From contig DKYL01000008.1 in NCBI GenBank assembly GCA_002493325.1, forward strand, positions 1-53,047: 53,047 nt of DNA, read 5' to 3'. Below are positions 32,138 through 40,088 of the stretch, one piece after another. A model generated the notes under the pieces. The model ran no database searches. It was not told the origin of the DNA and saw nothing but the letters and a program-made list of their open reading frames with translations. Position 1 is the first letter of the stretch. Each line of letters starts with the position of its first letter. The translations under genes were made by a program, and so were the position numbers. This stretch comes from Ruminococcaceae bacterium UBA7101 (GTDB lineage: Bacteria; Bacillota; Clostridia; Oscillospirales; Acutalibacteraceae).

Positions 32138-32481
32138 ATGATTATACGCCAAGAAAAAAGAAAATCACGCAAAAAGAGGTTAGTGAGGGCTTTAGGCGCT
32201 TAGCCTTTGGTGAAGTACAGGATGCGGTTTCTCTGCTCTTTGAGAGTGAGGACAGCATTATTGAAAAGCTGCCGCAGCTTGATTTATTCAATATCAGTGA
32301 AATAAAGAGGGTGAAAGGCGGAGGTATGGAAATCAAATTTTTTGACAGGCTTAAAGCACTTGATAAGCTCGGTCAGGTTATCAGCACGGCTGACAATTCA
32401 CAGACGGCATCATTTTATGAGGCGCTGGAAAAGAGTACGGACAGAGCATCCAAAGCCTATGAGGAAAACAGCTATGAATAA
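32138..32481 (+). pseudogene. Terminase small subunit, apparent frameshift in an A6 run
   Basis: From the ATG at 32138 frame 1 reads MIIRQEK and stops at 32203. In the -1 frame a 109-codon reading frame (KKKITQKEVSEGFRRLAFGEVQ...) runs to the stop at 32481, overlapping the large terminase ATG. One additional A in the A6 run (32154-32159) would give an intact protein of about 114 residues with the charged helical look of phage small terminases. No start codon in the long frame has a ribosome binding site. AGGAG directly abuts the ATG. A real mutation, a sequencing error and slippage on the A run cannot be told apart here. Confidence 0.65.
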
Positions 32482-33733
32482 GTTTGTTCCCTTTTCTCCC
32501 AAACAGCTTGCCGTGCTGAACTGGTGGTGCAAAAGCAGCAGAATGAAAAATAAAAACGGAATCATATGTGACGGTGCAGTGCGAAGCGGAAAAACACTTT
32601 GTATGAGCCTTTCGTTCATATGCTGGTCCTTTTACAGCTTCAGCGACACCTCCTTTGCCCTTTGCGGAAAAACAATTGCATCACTGAGAAGAAATGTTGT
32701 AACGCCCCTTCTGCCTGTGCTGACAGAGCTTGGCTTTATCTGTGACTATAAAATCAGCAGAAACTATATCGAAATCACAAGGCAGAATGTGACAAACAGA
32801 TTTTACCTGTTCGGCGGCAGGGATGAATCATCGGCATCACTCATTCAGGGTATGACCCTTGGGGGAATTATGCTTGACGAGGCGGCACTTATGCCGCGTT
32901 CCTTTGTGGAGCAGGCACTGGCAAGGTGCTCTCTTGAAAATGCAAAATACTTTTTCAACTGCAATCCTGAGCACCCGTACCACTGGTTCTATATGGAGTG
33001 GATAAAAAAGTGTGATGAAAAGAATATGCTCTATCTGCATTTCACTATGGAGGATAATCCTTCCCTTTCCAAAGCAGTCATCAACCGATATAAAAAGCTT
33101 TATTCAGGTTCTTTTTACGAACGCTTTGTAGAAGGCAAATGGGTAACTGCCGACGGTCTTGTTTACCCTATGTTCAGCTTTGACCGTCACGTCAAAAGAT
33201 GTGCTGACAAATTCAGTGAATACTATCTGTCCTGTGATTACGGTACTGTCAATCCCTTTTCACTAGGGCTATGGGGCAGGGGCAGTAATGGCTGGTACAG
33301 AGTTGATGAATACTATCACTCCAGCCGTGACAAGGGTATTCAGCTTACTGACGAGGAATATTACACACAGCTTGAAAAGCTTGCAGAGGGTAAAAAGATT
33401 AAGGCACTTATTATTGACCCTTCGGCGGCATCCTTTATTCAGACAGTCAGACGACACGGAAAATTCACAGTCATCAAGGCGGATAATGATGTGCTGACAG
33501 GTATCAACAGAGTTTGCCAGGCGTTAAAAAACGATGAAATATTCTTTTACCCGAGCTGCAGTGACACACTGAAAGAATTTTCCGTTTACCGCTGGGACAG
33601 CAGTATAAAAAAGGATGCCCCGAAAAAAGAAAATGACCATGCAATGGATGACATTCGCTACTTTGTTTCAACCGTGCTGAAAAGAGAGCAGAAAAGCGAA
33701 AGCCTTGTAACCATTGCGGTAGAAAGGAATTAG
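32474..33733 (+). CDS. Phage terminase large subunit (XtmB-like)
   Basis: A 419-residue DNA-packaging motor. Walker A is DGAVRSGKT (residues 33-41) and Walker B with catalytic Glu is GIMLDEAAL (131-139). The C-terminal nuclease domain shows the acidic strands LSCDYGTVNPF (about 253-263) and ALIIDPSAASF (about 310-320), and a late DDIR near 397, giving the RNase H-like metal ligands. The start is the ATG at 32474; sequence upstream in frame overlaps the small terminase. It cuts and pumps DNA into proheads through the portal. Length and motifs look intact, so the enzyme could be functional if a small subunit is supplied. Confidence 0.93.
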   Translation: MNKFVPFSPKQLAVLNWWCKSSRMKNKNGIICDGAVRSGKTLCMSLSFICWSFYSFSDTSFALCGKTIASLRRNVVTPLLPVLTELGFICDYKISRNYIEITRQNVTNRFYLFGGRDESSASLIQGMTLGGIMLDEAALMPRSFVEQALARCSLENAKYFFNCNPEHPYHWFYMEWIKKCDEKNMLYLHFTMEDNPSLSKAVINRYKKLYSGSFYERFVEGKWVTADGLVYPMFSFDRHVKRCADKFSEYYLSCDYGTVNPFSLGLWGRGSNGWYRVDEYYHSSRDKGIQLTDEEYYTQLEKLAEGKKIKALIIDPSAASFIQTVRRHGKFTVIKADNDVLTGINRVCQALKNDEIFFYPSCSDTLKEFSVYRWDSSIKKDAPKKENDHAMDDIRYFVSTVLKREQKSESLVTIAVERN

Positions 33734-33736
33734 ACT

Positions 33737-34861
33737 TTGGGTGTATTCAATTTAAAAAAGAAGAAAAAAGAAAGCACACTGTCAGCAGGTGCTGTTCAAA
33801 CATCAGCCATATCAAAGCACCCCTATTATAACCTCGGCACATATATGCCGATGAACAGTATGTCAAGAGTGTATCAGGAATTAAGACAGGCTGTACCGAT
33901 TATTGATTCAGCCATTCATAAAATCATAAGGCTGACAGGCGGCTTTCATTTTGAAACAGGCAATGACACACTTGATTTACAGATAAACAGCTTTTTTGAC
34001 AGCGTAAATGTAGGCGGAAACCAACAAGGGCTTTCTGCATTCATTTCAAATTACTTAAACCAGCTTTTAACCTTTGGCACAGCCATTGGCGAAGTTATAC
34101 TGAATGACAGCGGTATTTATGCCCTTTACAACAGCGAGCTTGAAAGCATTGAGTTGAAAAGAAACAGCAACGGAATTGACATTGATTTTTATAACAACAG
34201 AGATAAAATTGTCAATCCTCAGCTTATTCTCTATTCGGTTCTCAATCCCAAGCCAAGGGATTTATGCGGGACAAGCCTGCTTGAGGGACTGCCCTTTATC
34301 AGTGATATACTGATGAAAATTTATAACACCATAGGACAAAACTGGGAGCACGCAGGCAACATAAGATATGCTGTTGTGTGCAAGCCGAGTAGCAATAATG
34401 CTGATAATGATGACGCACAGACAAAAGCCACAGCAATCGCTGATGCCTGGCAGGAAGCTATGAATTCACAAAAGGTAAAGGATTTTGTTGCTGTGGGCGA
34501 TGTGAGCATAGAGGTAATCGGTGCAGACAACAAAATACTGGACAGTGAAATACCTGTAAGACAGCTTCTTGAGCAGATTGTGGCAAAAACAGGTCTTCCG
34601 CCGTTTATGCTGGGGCTTAGCTGGTCATCCACTGAAAGGATGAGCACACAGCAGGCGGATATTCTTACAACCGAGCTTGAGGCTTACCGCAGAATACTGA
34701 CACCGATTATTAAAAAAATCGGCGGCATTTATTCTGCAGTCAACGGCATAAACTGCAATCTTACTGTTATATGGGATGACATCACACTGCAGGATCAGTG
34801 TAACAGCGCAAGAGCAGAGCTGTATATGGCTCAGGCTGAAAGAATAAGAAAGGAGGTCTGA
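33737..34861 (+). CDS. Phage portal protein (TTG start)
   Basis: A 374-residue protein with the portal features of Lys-rich N-terminus, VPIIDSAIHKIIRLTGG (about 55-71), the central wing region and the stem/clip segments LPPFMLGLSWSSTERMSTQQ (about 285-304, a typical portal helix) followed by a long helix ending at the C-terminus. It forms the 12-mer ring at the capsid vertex through which DNA passes. AAGGA lies 8 bases before a TTG codon; no nearby ATG is in frame. It starts 3 bases after the large terminase stop. It is shorter than many portals (400-500) but complete in order. Confidence 0.87.
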   Translation: MGVFNLKKKKKESTLSAGAVQTSAISKHPYYNLGTYMPMNSMSRVYQELRQAVPIIDSAIHKIIRLTGGFHFETGNDTLDLQINSFFDSVNVGGNQQGLSAFISNYLNQLLTFGTAIGEVILNDSGIYALYNSELESIELKRNSNGIDIDFYNNRDKIVNPQLILYSVLNPKPRDLCGTSLLEGLPFISDILMKIYNTIGQNWEHAGNIRYAVVCKPSSNNADNDDAQTKATAIADAWQEAMNSQKVKDFVAVGDVSIEVIGADNKILDSEIPVRQLLEQIVAKTGLPPFMLGLSWSSTERMSTQQADILTTELEAYRRILTPIIKKIGGIYSAVNGINCNLTVIWDDITLQDQCNSARAELYMAQAERIRKEV

Positions 34862-34862
34862 T

Positions 34863-35819
34863 ATGACACAGGGTTATATTGAAAAAAGCATTGGAACAAC
34901 AAACAGTGATTTAGAGAAAATCAATCAATTTACAAGAAGTGACTTTGGTGCAGATGAGCTTTATATTTTCAGTGTAATACTCTGCAACAATGACATTGAC
35001 AGAGATTACGAAAGATTTTCACTGAATGCACTCAAATCACTGAAGGAGCTGTTTGTAGGAAAAACAGGAATTTTTGACCATTCAATGAAAGCAGAAAACC
35101 AGAAAGCACGAATTTTTGAAACAGAGCTGGAGGAGGTTTATGACAAAAAGACTGCCGACGGTATGAAATTTTATCAGCTCAGGGCAAAAGCCTATATGGT
35201 GAGAAATGATGAAAACAAATCACTCATCACCGAGATTGAGGCAGGAATAAAAAAGGAGGTTTCCATCTCCTGCTCGGCAAAATCAAGCACCTGCTCCATC
35301 TGCGGCAACGATAAAAGACACAGCTTATGCGAGCATATCAATGGCAAAGCATATGACGGCAAAACAGCTTTTTCCGTGCTTGACAACATAAGCGATGCAT
35401 ATGAATTCAGCTTTGTGGCAGTCCCTGCACAAAGGGAAGCAGGTGTAACAAAGCACTTTAATTTTGAAGGAGTAAAAACAGATATGACATCCATTATCAA
35501 AAGTCTTAGGGAATGTGACAGTGAACTCGTATTAACGAAGGCACAGGCTGACAGTCTGATTACAGAGCTTGAAGAACTCAATACCGAAGCCGAGCTTGGC
35601 AGAGAATACAAAAGCTCACTTACAAAAGAGGTGATTGCCCTCTGTTCAAAGGCAATGCCCGATATGGACATAAACACCTTCAGCAGCGTTGCACAGGTTA
35701 TGACGGCAAAAGAGCTTCTGGCATTCAAAAAGGCATTCAGGAAATCAGCAGACAGCACAGTCTGTCTTCAGCTTAATGCAGAAAAATCAAACACAGGTGT
35801 AAACCAATTTAAAATTTAG
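34863..35819 (+). CDS. Prohead protease/scaffold-like protein with Cys/His cluster
   Basis: A 318-residue protein between portal and capsid, the normal place of a capsid maturation protease. GIFDHSMKAENQKARI (about 74-89) carries a likely catalytic His, and the Ser may lie in KEVSISCSAKSS (about 131-142), as in S78/HK97-type proteases. An unusual CSICGNDKRHSLCEH cluster (about 143-157) could bind Zn. Residues 200-318 are helical and may act as a fused scaffold. GGAGGT precedes the ATG, one base after the portal stop. Catalytic residues are assigned by analogy only. Confidence 0.75.
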   Translation: MTQGYIEKSIGTTNSDLEKINQFTRSDFGADELYIFSVILCNNDIDRDYERFSLNALKSLKELFVGKTGIFDHSMKAENQKARIFETELEEVYDKKTADGMKFYQLRAKAYMVRNDENKSLITEIEAGIKKEVSISCSAKSSTCSICGNDKRHSLCEHINGKAYDGKTAFSVLDNISDAYEFSFVAVPAQREAGVTKHFNFEGVKTDMTSIIKSLRECDSELVLTKAQADSLITELEELNTEAELGREYKSSLTKEVIALCSKAMPDMDINTFSSVAQVMTAKELLAFKKAFRKSADSTVCLQLNAEKSNTGVNQFKI

Positions 35820-35833
35820 GAGGATAAATCATT

Positions 35834-36829
35834 ATGGCATTCGACAACATCAAGCTTGAAAAAAGCTTATACACTACAGGTAAATCATTCACAGCAGCAC
35901 TGGAGGAGCTGGACCCCTCTGAAAACTACAAGGGAACCTCTCTCGAGGGTCTTGATGCATATGAAAGACAGCTTAAAAGATTTGACATTAAGGTTTCGGG
36001 CAAGGGCTCTGATTCAGTATCCAAGTTTTTCAGAACAAGTGAATCAGCAGCGCTCTTTCCCGAATATGTTTCAAGAGCAGTAAGAACAGGACTTGACTAT
36101 AACGAGTCCGTTGCAGAAATTATTGCGTCAACAACTGAAATTGACAGTTTGGATTACCGTTCTGTAATGACACAGTTAAACCTTGATAATTTTGAGCTTA
36201 ACTACCTCGATGAAGGACAGAGCCTTCCCGAGTTTACCATTAAGCTCAGTGAAAAGCTCACCAAGCTTAAAAAGCACGGCAAAATGCTGGTTGCATCATA
36301 CGAAGCAATTAAATTCCAGAAGCTTGACCTGTTCACCACCGTTTTAAAACAGATTGGTGATTTCATAGCAAAAAGTGAATTTTACCAGTCCATTGAAGCA
36401 ATCGGCGCGGACAGCAATATAAATGCAATTCAGTCAACTAACAAAGCGCTGACTTTTAACGATCTTCTGGATTTATGGGAGAGCTTTAATCAGTTTAATA
36501 TGACAACACTTATGGTAAGCAAAAAGACCCTGAGAGATATTCTTGCTATGCCTGAATTCAGAGATGCAAATGCAGGACTTGATTTCCACGCAACAGGCAA
36601 CATTGTAACACCTTTTGGTGCAAAGGTCATTGTGTCAACAGCAATTGACGACAAAACAATTTGTGCTGTTGACAAAAACTACGCTCTTGAAAAGGTACAG
36701 GCAGGGGGAATCACGACCGAATTTGACAAGCTGATTGACAGACAGCTTGAGCGTGCAACCATTTCAACCATTACAGGCTTTTCTGTTATTTACAGTGACG
36801 CAATAAAAATTCTGGCGCTTGCTGAATAA
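35834..36829 (+). CDS. Phage major capsid protein (HK97-fold)
   Basis: A 331-residue protein right after the protease, with GGAGGATAA before the ATG. An N-terminal helical arm (1-45), the SESAALFPEYVSRAVRTGL segment (about 61-79) and a C-terminal A-domain with TTLMVSKKTLRDIL and GNIVTPFGAKVIVSTAID (about 255-272) fit HK97-fold capsid proteins of PBSX-type phages. It would form the icosahedral shell. The reading frame is intact with no internal stop. It is followed 14 bases later by the first connector gene. Confidence 0.85.
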   Translation: MAFDNIKLEKSLYTTGKSFTAALEELDPSENYKGTSLEGLDAYERQLKRFDIKVSGKGSDSVSKFFRTSESAALFPEYVSRAVRTGLDYNESVAEIIASTTEIDSLDYRSVMTQLNLDNFELNYLDEGQSLPEFTIKLSEKLTKLKKHGKMLVASYEAIKFQKLDLFTTVLKQIGDFIAKSEFYQSIEAIGADSNINAIQSTNKALTFNDLLDLWESFNQFNMTTLMVSKKTLRDILAMPEFRDANAGLDFHATGNIVTPFGAKVIVSTAIDDKTICAVDKNYALEKVQAGGITTEFDKLIDRQLERATISTITGFSVIYSDAIKILALAE

Positions 36830-36843
36830 GGACGGGATTATGA

Positions 36844-37194
36844 ATGACAAATACCAAAGCTGTTATAAAAGAGCTTTCCGTTCTGCTTGGAATGGATGAG
36901 GATGAAGCCGAAAAATACAGCACTGTTGCAGAAAACACAGCAAAAAGCATAGAACAGCTCTTGAAAGATAATAACTGCACAGAAGACAAGCGAATTATTT
37001 ACCTTTGTGCAGTCAAGGCATTTTACTGCATTGTCCTCTCGGAAAAGGATGATATATGCTCTTTCTCAGCAGGTGATATATCCTATTCCAAAAACGCATC
37101 TGCTGTTGAAAATGCAGAAAAGCTTTTGAAGCAGGCATTTCAAGACTGCCGTGATTTGCTTAAAAGCACAGGCTTTGCCTTTAAGGTGGTGTAA
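36844..37194 (+). CDS. Probable phage head-tail connector (gp6-like)
   Basis: A 116-residue mainly helical protein in the connector position directly after the capsid gene. The pattern of VIKELSVLLGMDEDEAEKYS followed by a long ICYLCAVKAFYCIVLSE-like helix resembles gp6/gp15-type adaptors that bind below the portal. AGGACGGG lies 8 bases before the ATG. It is assigned mainly from its place in the phage order, and sequence alone would leave it hypothetical. The next gene starts within 2 bases of its stop. Confidence 0.6.
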   Translation: MTNTKAVIKELSVLLGMDEDEAEKYSTVAENTAKSIEQLLKDNNCTEDKRIIYLCAVKAFYCIVLSEKDDICSFSAGDISYSKNASAVENAEKLLKQAFQDCRDLLKSTGFAFKVV

Positions 37195-37195
37195 T

Positions 37196-37546
37196 ATGAA
37201 CGCACAACACATCATACAAAAGGAAATTGAAAAAATCGGGTCAACCGTTATTTTAACTGACGGTGAATGGAGCTCTGTTCCGTTCAAGGCGATTCTGCGT
37301 CCGATGTGGCGGAAGAAAAGCTCGAATTTTGAAAAAAGACTCACGGAGCTTGGCGGAGGCCTTATGGAATATTATCAGTATATAGGAGCTGCAAACCATT
37401 CTATAACCGACTTAACAGAGGATGCATTGCTGATATTTAACGATGAAAAATATGAATTTAAACACCGTGACAAGGTTATTTCAGATAATAAAGTGCTTTA
37501 TTACACCGGCATACTCAGAAAGCTGAAGGGTGATGACAATGATTAA
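37196..37546 (+). CDS. Probable phage head-closure/connector protein
   Basis: A 116-residue protein. I start at the ATG at 37196 (MNAQHIIQ), preceded by AAGGTGGTG. The longer frame overlaps the previous gene. It is beta-rich (STVILTDGEWSSVPFKAILRPMW, then DKVISDNKVLYYTGILRKL), a short SH3-like barrel typical of head-closure (XkdH/gp16-like) proteins that follow the adaptor. A conserved C-terminal pattern of KxxYFxGxxR type is approximated by NKVLYYTGILRK. Assignment rests on order and fold impression. The stop overlaps the next gene's start. Confidence 0.6.
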   Translation: MNAQHIIQKEIEKIGSTVILTDGEWSSVPFKAILRPMWRKKSSNFEKRLTELGGGLMEYYQYIGAANHSITDLTEDALLIFNDEKYEFKHRDKVISDNKVLYYTGILRKLKGDDND

Positions 37547-37937
37547 TACAGAAAAAATGATTGATGAGCTGAGGAACAGTATCGATGATACAGAAAATGT
37601 AAAAATCATCAAAGCCTACCCTTTTTCAGACAAGCCCACAAGAATTACAAAAGCATACATAGCGGTAGGAATCAAGGAGATAAGGCTTGAACCATATCAG
37701 ATTGACTATCCGGATAAGACAGGTGAACTGATTATATCGGCTGATTTATTCTGCCCTCTGAAATGGGACAGCGGTGAGCTTATCAGGCTTTTTTCAAAGC
37801 TCTGTGCCGCAGTCGAAAAATACAACATTACCTCAATAAAAGCAGGCGAAATAACTGCCGATACGAACACACAGGCTTATCGGCTGAAAACAGCCATTAC
37901 CTTTTATAACGAATTTGATTTTGGGGGTGATGCGTAA
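37539..37937 (+). CDS. Probable phage tail-completion/minor protein (XkdJ/DUF6838-like)
   Basis: A 132-residue protein starting MINTEKMIDELR at 37539, 8 bases after AAGGG; alternative starts at 37533 (ATG) and 37530 (GTG) exist. It has an alpha-beta pattern (NVKIIKAYPFSDKP, AYIAVGIKEIRLEPYQID, ELIISADLFCPL) like the terminator/completion proteins that precede the tail sheath in PBSX-type gene orders. Here no sheath gene follows. Instead a 30-codon ORF and the LysM hub gene come next, which marks the apparent deletion point. Confidence 0.6.
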   Translation: MINTEKMIDELRNSIDDTENVKIIKAYPFSDKPTRITKAYIAVGIKEIRLEPYQIDYPDKTGELIISADLFCPLKWDSGELIRLFSKLCAAVEKYNITSIKAGEITADTNTQAYRLKTAITFYNEFDFGGDA

Positions 37938-38029
37938 TGGATAATGCTTCAATCAGCTCAGCGGAAAAGCTCAGCGAAATCATCAGGCTTGACCAGAAGC
38001 GCTATGACAAAAGTGCAGGAGGCAATTAA
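37937..38029 (+). CDS. 30-residue ORF at the head-baseplate junction, possible deletion scar
   Basis: The stop of the preceding gene overlaps this ATG (TAATG), and GGGGGTGATG lies upstream, so it is probably translated by coupling. The peptide begins MDNASISSAEKLSEIIRL and ends KSAGGN. The last codons contain the AGGAGG ribosome binding site for the LysM gene. It may be the N-terminal remnant of a deleted tail gene joined to new sequence, or a small conserved phage peptide. No family is recognised. Confidence 0.45.
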   Translation: MDNASISSAEKLSEIIRLDQKRYDKSAGGN

Positions 38030-38036
38030 AAGCAAA

Positions 38037-38549
38037 ATGAAAATGAAATTCAAGGATTTTACTTTTCCGTCAAATCCACGGGAAATTGAAGTTATCACAA
38101 GCTCAAATTTTCAGTCAAAGGGAATTTACGGAAAAGGCAGTGCAACAGAAAATGTTTCTGTAAACCCCATTATAATCAAAGGCAGGGGTGAATTTTTCGG
38201 AGATCATGCAGAGGAGCTTTGTCTTTATCTTCAGCATATGCTGCGCGATAAAGCTTCGGGGGAGCTTATGCTCCCCTCTTCTGCAGGAATTAATGTCTTT
38301 TTTACGGAATTTACATATTCAAAAAACTGCATAAAAAACAGTATGGAATACAGCTTTGTATTCACGGAAAGCTGTGACAAAGCCGATAATGAAAGAAAAG
38401 CAAAGCATACCATTGCAGGCAAGGATGAAAATGCATTTGACATTGCAGGCAGATGCAATTTGTCCGTCAGCGATATTATGCGGTTTAATGATTTTCAGAC
38501 ACCGTTCAGTATAAATGAGGGTGACAGGGTAGTGCTATATGATTATTGA
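38037..38549 (+). CDS. Phage baseplate hub/LysM protein (XkdP-like)
   Basis: A 170-residue protein: an N-terminal domain (FKDFTFPSNPREIEV, then GRGEFFG near residue 60) followed by a C-terminal LysM module (KHTIAGKDENAFDIAGRCNLSVSDIMRFND, about 121-150). It matches the LysM-containing protein that follows the tape measure in myophage tails. The start at 38037 is chosen because the conserved domain begins here, although AGGAGG is 14 bases away; an ATG at 38004 is in frame but has no good ribosome binding site. It is the first baseplate gene after the junction and overlaps the next gene by 11 bases. Confidence 0.8.
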   Translation: MKMKFKDFTFPSNPREIEVITSSNFQSKGIYGKGSATENVSVNPIIIKGRGEFFGDHAEELCLYLQHMLRDKASGELMLPSSAGINVFFTEFTYSKNCIKNSMEYSFVFTESCDKADNERKAKHTIAGKDENAFDIAGRCNLSVSDIMRFNDFQTPFSINEGDRVVLYDY

Positions 38550-39486
38550 ATTAACAACCGTTGACGGCAAAAAGGTTACTGTTGATACATTCAGCGAGCT
38601 TTGCTTTACACAAACCGCAGGCGTAGCCTGTGACAGCTTATGGGCAACATTTACGTCAGATAAAAATATGGATGAAATAAACAGCGTAAAGCTTTATGTA
38701 AATGACAAGCTTGTATTCAGCGGTTTTTGCGACTGTCAGAAAAACACATATGACACAGGCGGATTTAAAATCTATTTCTATGCCCGTTCAACCGCCTGTA
38801 TGCTTGTTGACAATGAGGCTGAACCCTATACATATCAGCATCCCAGTGCAAAGCAGCTATGCTTTTCGCTGGCTGAGGGTCTTGGATTCACAAACAGTCT
38901 GCCGAATATCAGCAGCACAGACCGTTATGAAATCACCAAAGGCACATCACGCTATGGTGCAATCAGTCAATTTGTTCTGCTGTTAACAGGCGAACATATT
39001 CATATCACCCCGCAAAACAACATTGAGCTGATGACAAAAAGCGATACTATAAAAGGTCTTAATGACTATGATATTCTGTGCTTAACAGAAATCACGAACA
39101 GAAGCGAGCCGCTTTCTCAAATTCAGTTCAAGCAAAATTCATCACAGGAAAAATATAATCTTCACACAAAATCAATGCTTAGTGACAGCCTTAAAATCAA
39201 CAGAACAAAATTCATCAATCTTAATTCACTACCGCAGTGGCAAAGAGATAACAGTGTGCTCCTTCAGCTGAAAAGCTCATTTGAAGATTACAGAACACTT
39301 GAGGTATCGGTAAGCGGCTATGCCGACGAGCCATTGCTTCGACGTTTTAACTGCCATATCGGTCAGAAAAGCTACGAAGATTATATTTTAACGGAACGCA
39401 AATTTATATGCACTGAAAAAGGCACTTTAACCAAGCTTAATTTAAAAAAGCAAATGGATATTAAGGAGATTACTTATGTGGATTAG
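38539..39486 (+). CDS. Phage baseplate hub protein (XkdQ / late control D-like)
   Basis: A 315-residue protein, overlapping the LysM gene by 11 bases. The N-terminal part (MIIELTTVDGKKVTVDTF; YVNDKLVFSGFCDCQKNT; FYARSTACMLVDNEAEPYTYQHPSA, about 75-100) is the characteristic first domain of gpD/XkdQ hub proteins that cap the tail tube and hold the spike. Later segments form the second beta-rich lobe. In a complete phage it joins the tube tip to the baseplate; here there is no tube gene in the cluster, so it would need another partner or be non-functional. Confidence 0.82.
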   Translation: MIIELTTVDGKKVTVDTFSELCFTQTAGVACDSLWATFTSDKNMDEINSVKLYVNDKLVFSGFCDCQKNTYDTGGFKIYFYARSTACMLVDNEAEPYTYQHPSAKQLCFSLAEGLGFTNSLPNISSTDRYEITKGTSRYGAISQFVLLLTGEHIHITPQNNIELMTKSDTIKGLNDYDILCLTEITNRSEPLSQIQFKQNSSQEKYNLHTKSMLSDSLKINRTKFINLNSLPQWQRDNSVLLQLKSSFEDYRTLEVSVSGYADEPLLRRFNCHIGQKSYEDYILTERKFICTEKGTLTKLNLKKQMDIKEITYVD

Positions 39487-39832
39487 CAGACAGATTGTAA
39501 AGGAAAGCAGTGAACCCTATGCCCAGACAGGCAAGAGCACCCTTAACAACAACGGCAGTGTTGAGGCAGTTTCGTCAGGTGTTAACAGAGATTTGAAATT
39601 GATTTCGCCCTACGGATACAGCTTTTCACTGCCTGCAGGCACAGAGCTGCTTCTTATGAAGGCAGACGGCAGCCAGATTGGAGCCGGTGTGCCTGCAAAT
39701 AATAATAACCTGAAAACAGGTGAAATAAAAATCACCGCAAAATCAGGTGCATTCATTCACCTGCGTGACGACGGCAAAATCAGCCTTAACGGCTTAATGA
39801 TTAACGAAAACGGGGTGATTGAAAATGATTGA
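39476..39832 (+). CDS. Phage baseplate spike-like protein (gpV/XkdR region)
   Basis: A 118-residue protein overlapping the hub gene by 11 bases, with AAGGAG before its ATG. The beta-rich pattern SPYGYSFSLPAGTELLLMKADG, then GEIKITAKSGAFIHLRDDGKISLNG (about 83-107) resembles the C-terminal OB/beta-prism part of gpV-type central spike proteins. It is shorter than full spikes (150-200). It is placed between hub and gp25-like wedge as in PBSX order. Assignment is supported mainly by context and beta repeats. Confidence 0.7.
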   Translation: MWISRQIVKESSEPYAQTGKSTLNNNGSVEAVSSGVNRDLKLISPYGYSFSLPAGTELLLMKADGSQIGAGVPANNNNLKTGEIKITAKSGAFIHLRDDGKISLNGLMINENGVIEND

Positions 39833-40088
39833 GCAGATTATAAGGGACTGTATATCCGCACTTATCTGCCCGACAGGTCATTTCTATCCCGACAAAAATT
39901 ACGGCAGCAGACTGAACAAAGAAGCAGACCTCAACAGCCTGCTTTCGTTAGCAAGACTTGCTGTACATAATATTAGCGGTGTATACATAAAGAACGGAAA
40001 AAAGCTTGACAGCAAGCTGATACTATCCGTTTTAATTAATGAAAAAGAGGAAAGGACGGTGACTGTTGACCTTGAAAAGAACGTATGA
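39825..40088 (+). CDS. Phage baseplate wedge protein (gp25/XkdS-like)
   Basis: An 87-residue protein starting at the ATG at 39825 (MIEQIIRDC) with GGGGTG upstream; the TTG at 39819 is a less likely start. It has an N-terminal helix, a central PTGHFYPDKNYGSRLNKEADLN segment and an amphipathic helix then a beta strand (LILSVLINEKEERTVTVDL), as in gp25/lysozyme-like wedge proteins. It is on the short side for the family. It overlaps the neighbouring genes at both ends (8 and 23 bases). Confidence 0.72.
   Translation: MIEQIIRDCISALICPTGHFYPDKNYGSRLNKEADLNSLLSLARLAVHNISGVYIKNGKKLDSKLILSVLINEKEERTVTVDLEKNV

Noticed and set aside
37944..38036. Extended N-terminus for the LysM hub gene
   Set aside because: The extra residues have no family similarity, and this DNA is used by the coupled 30-codon ORF and the AGGAGG site.
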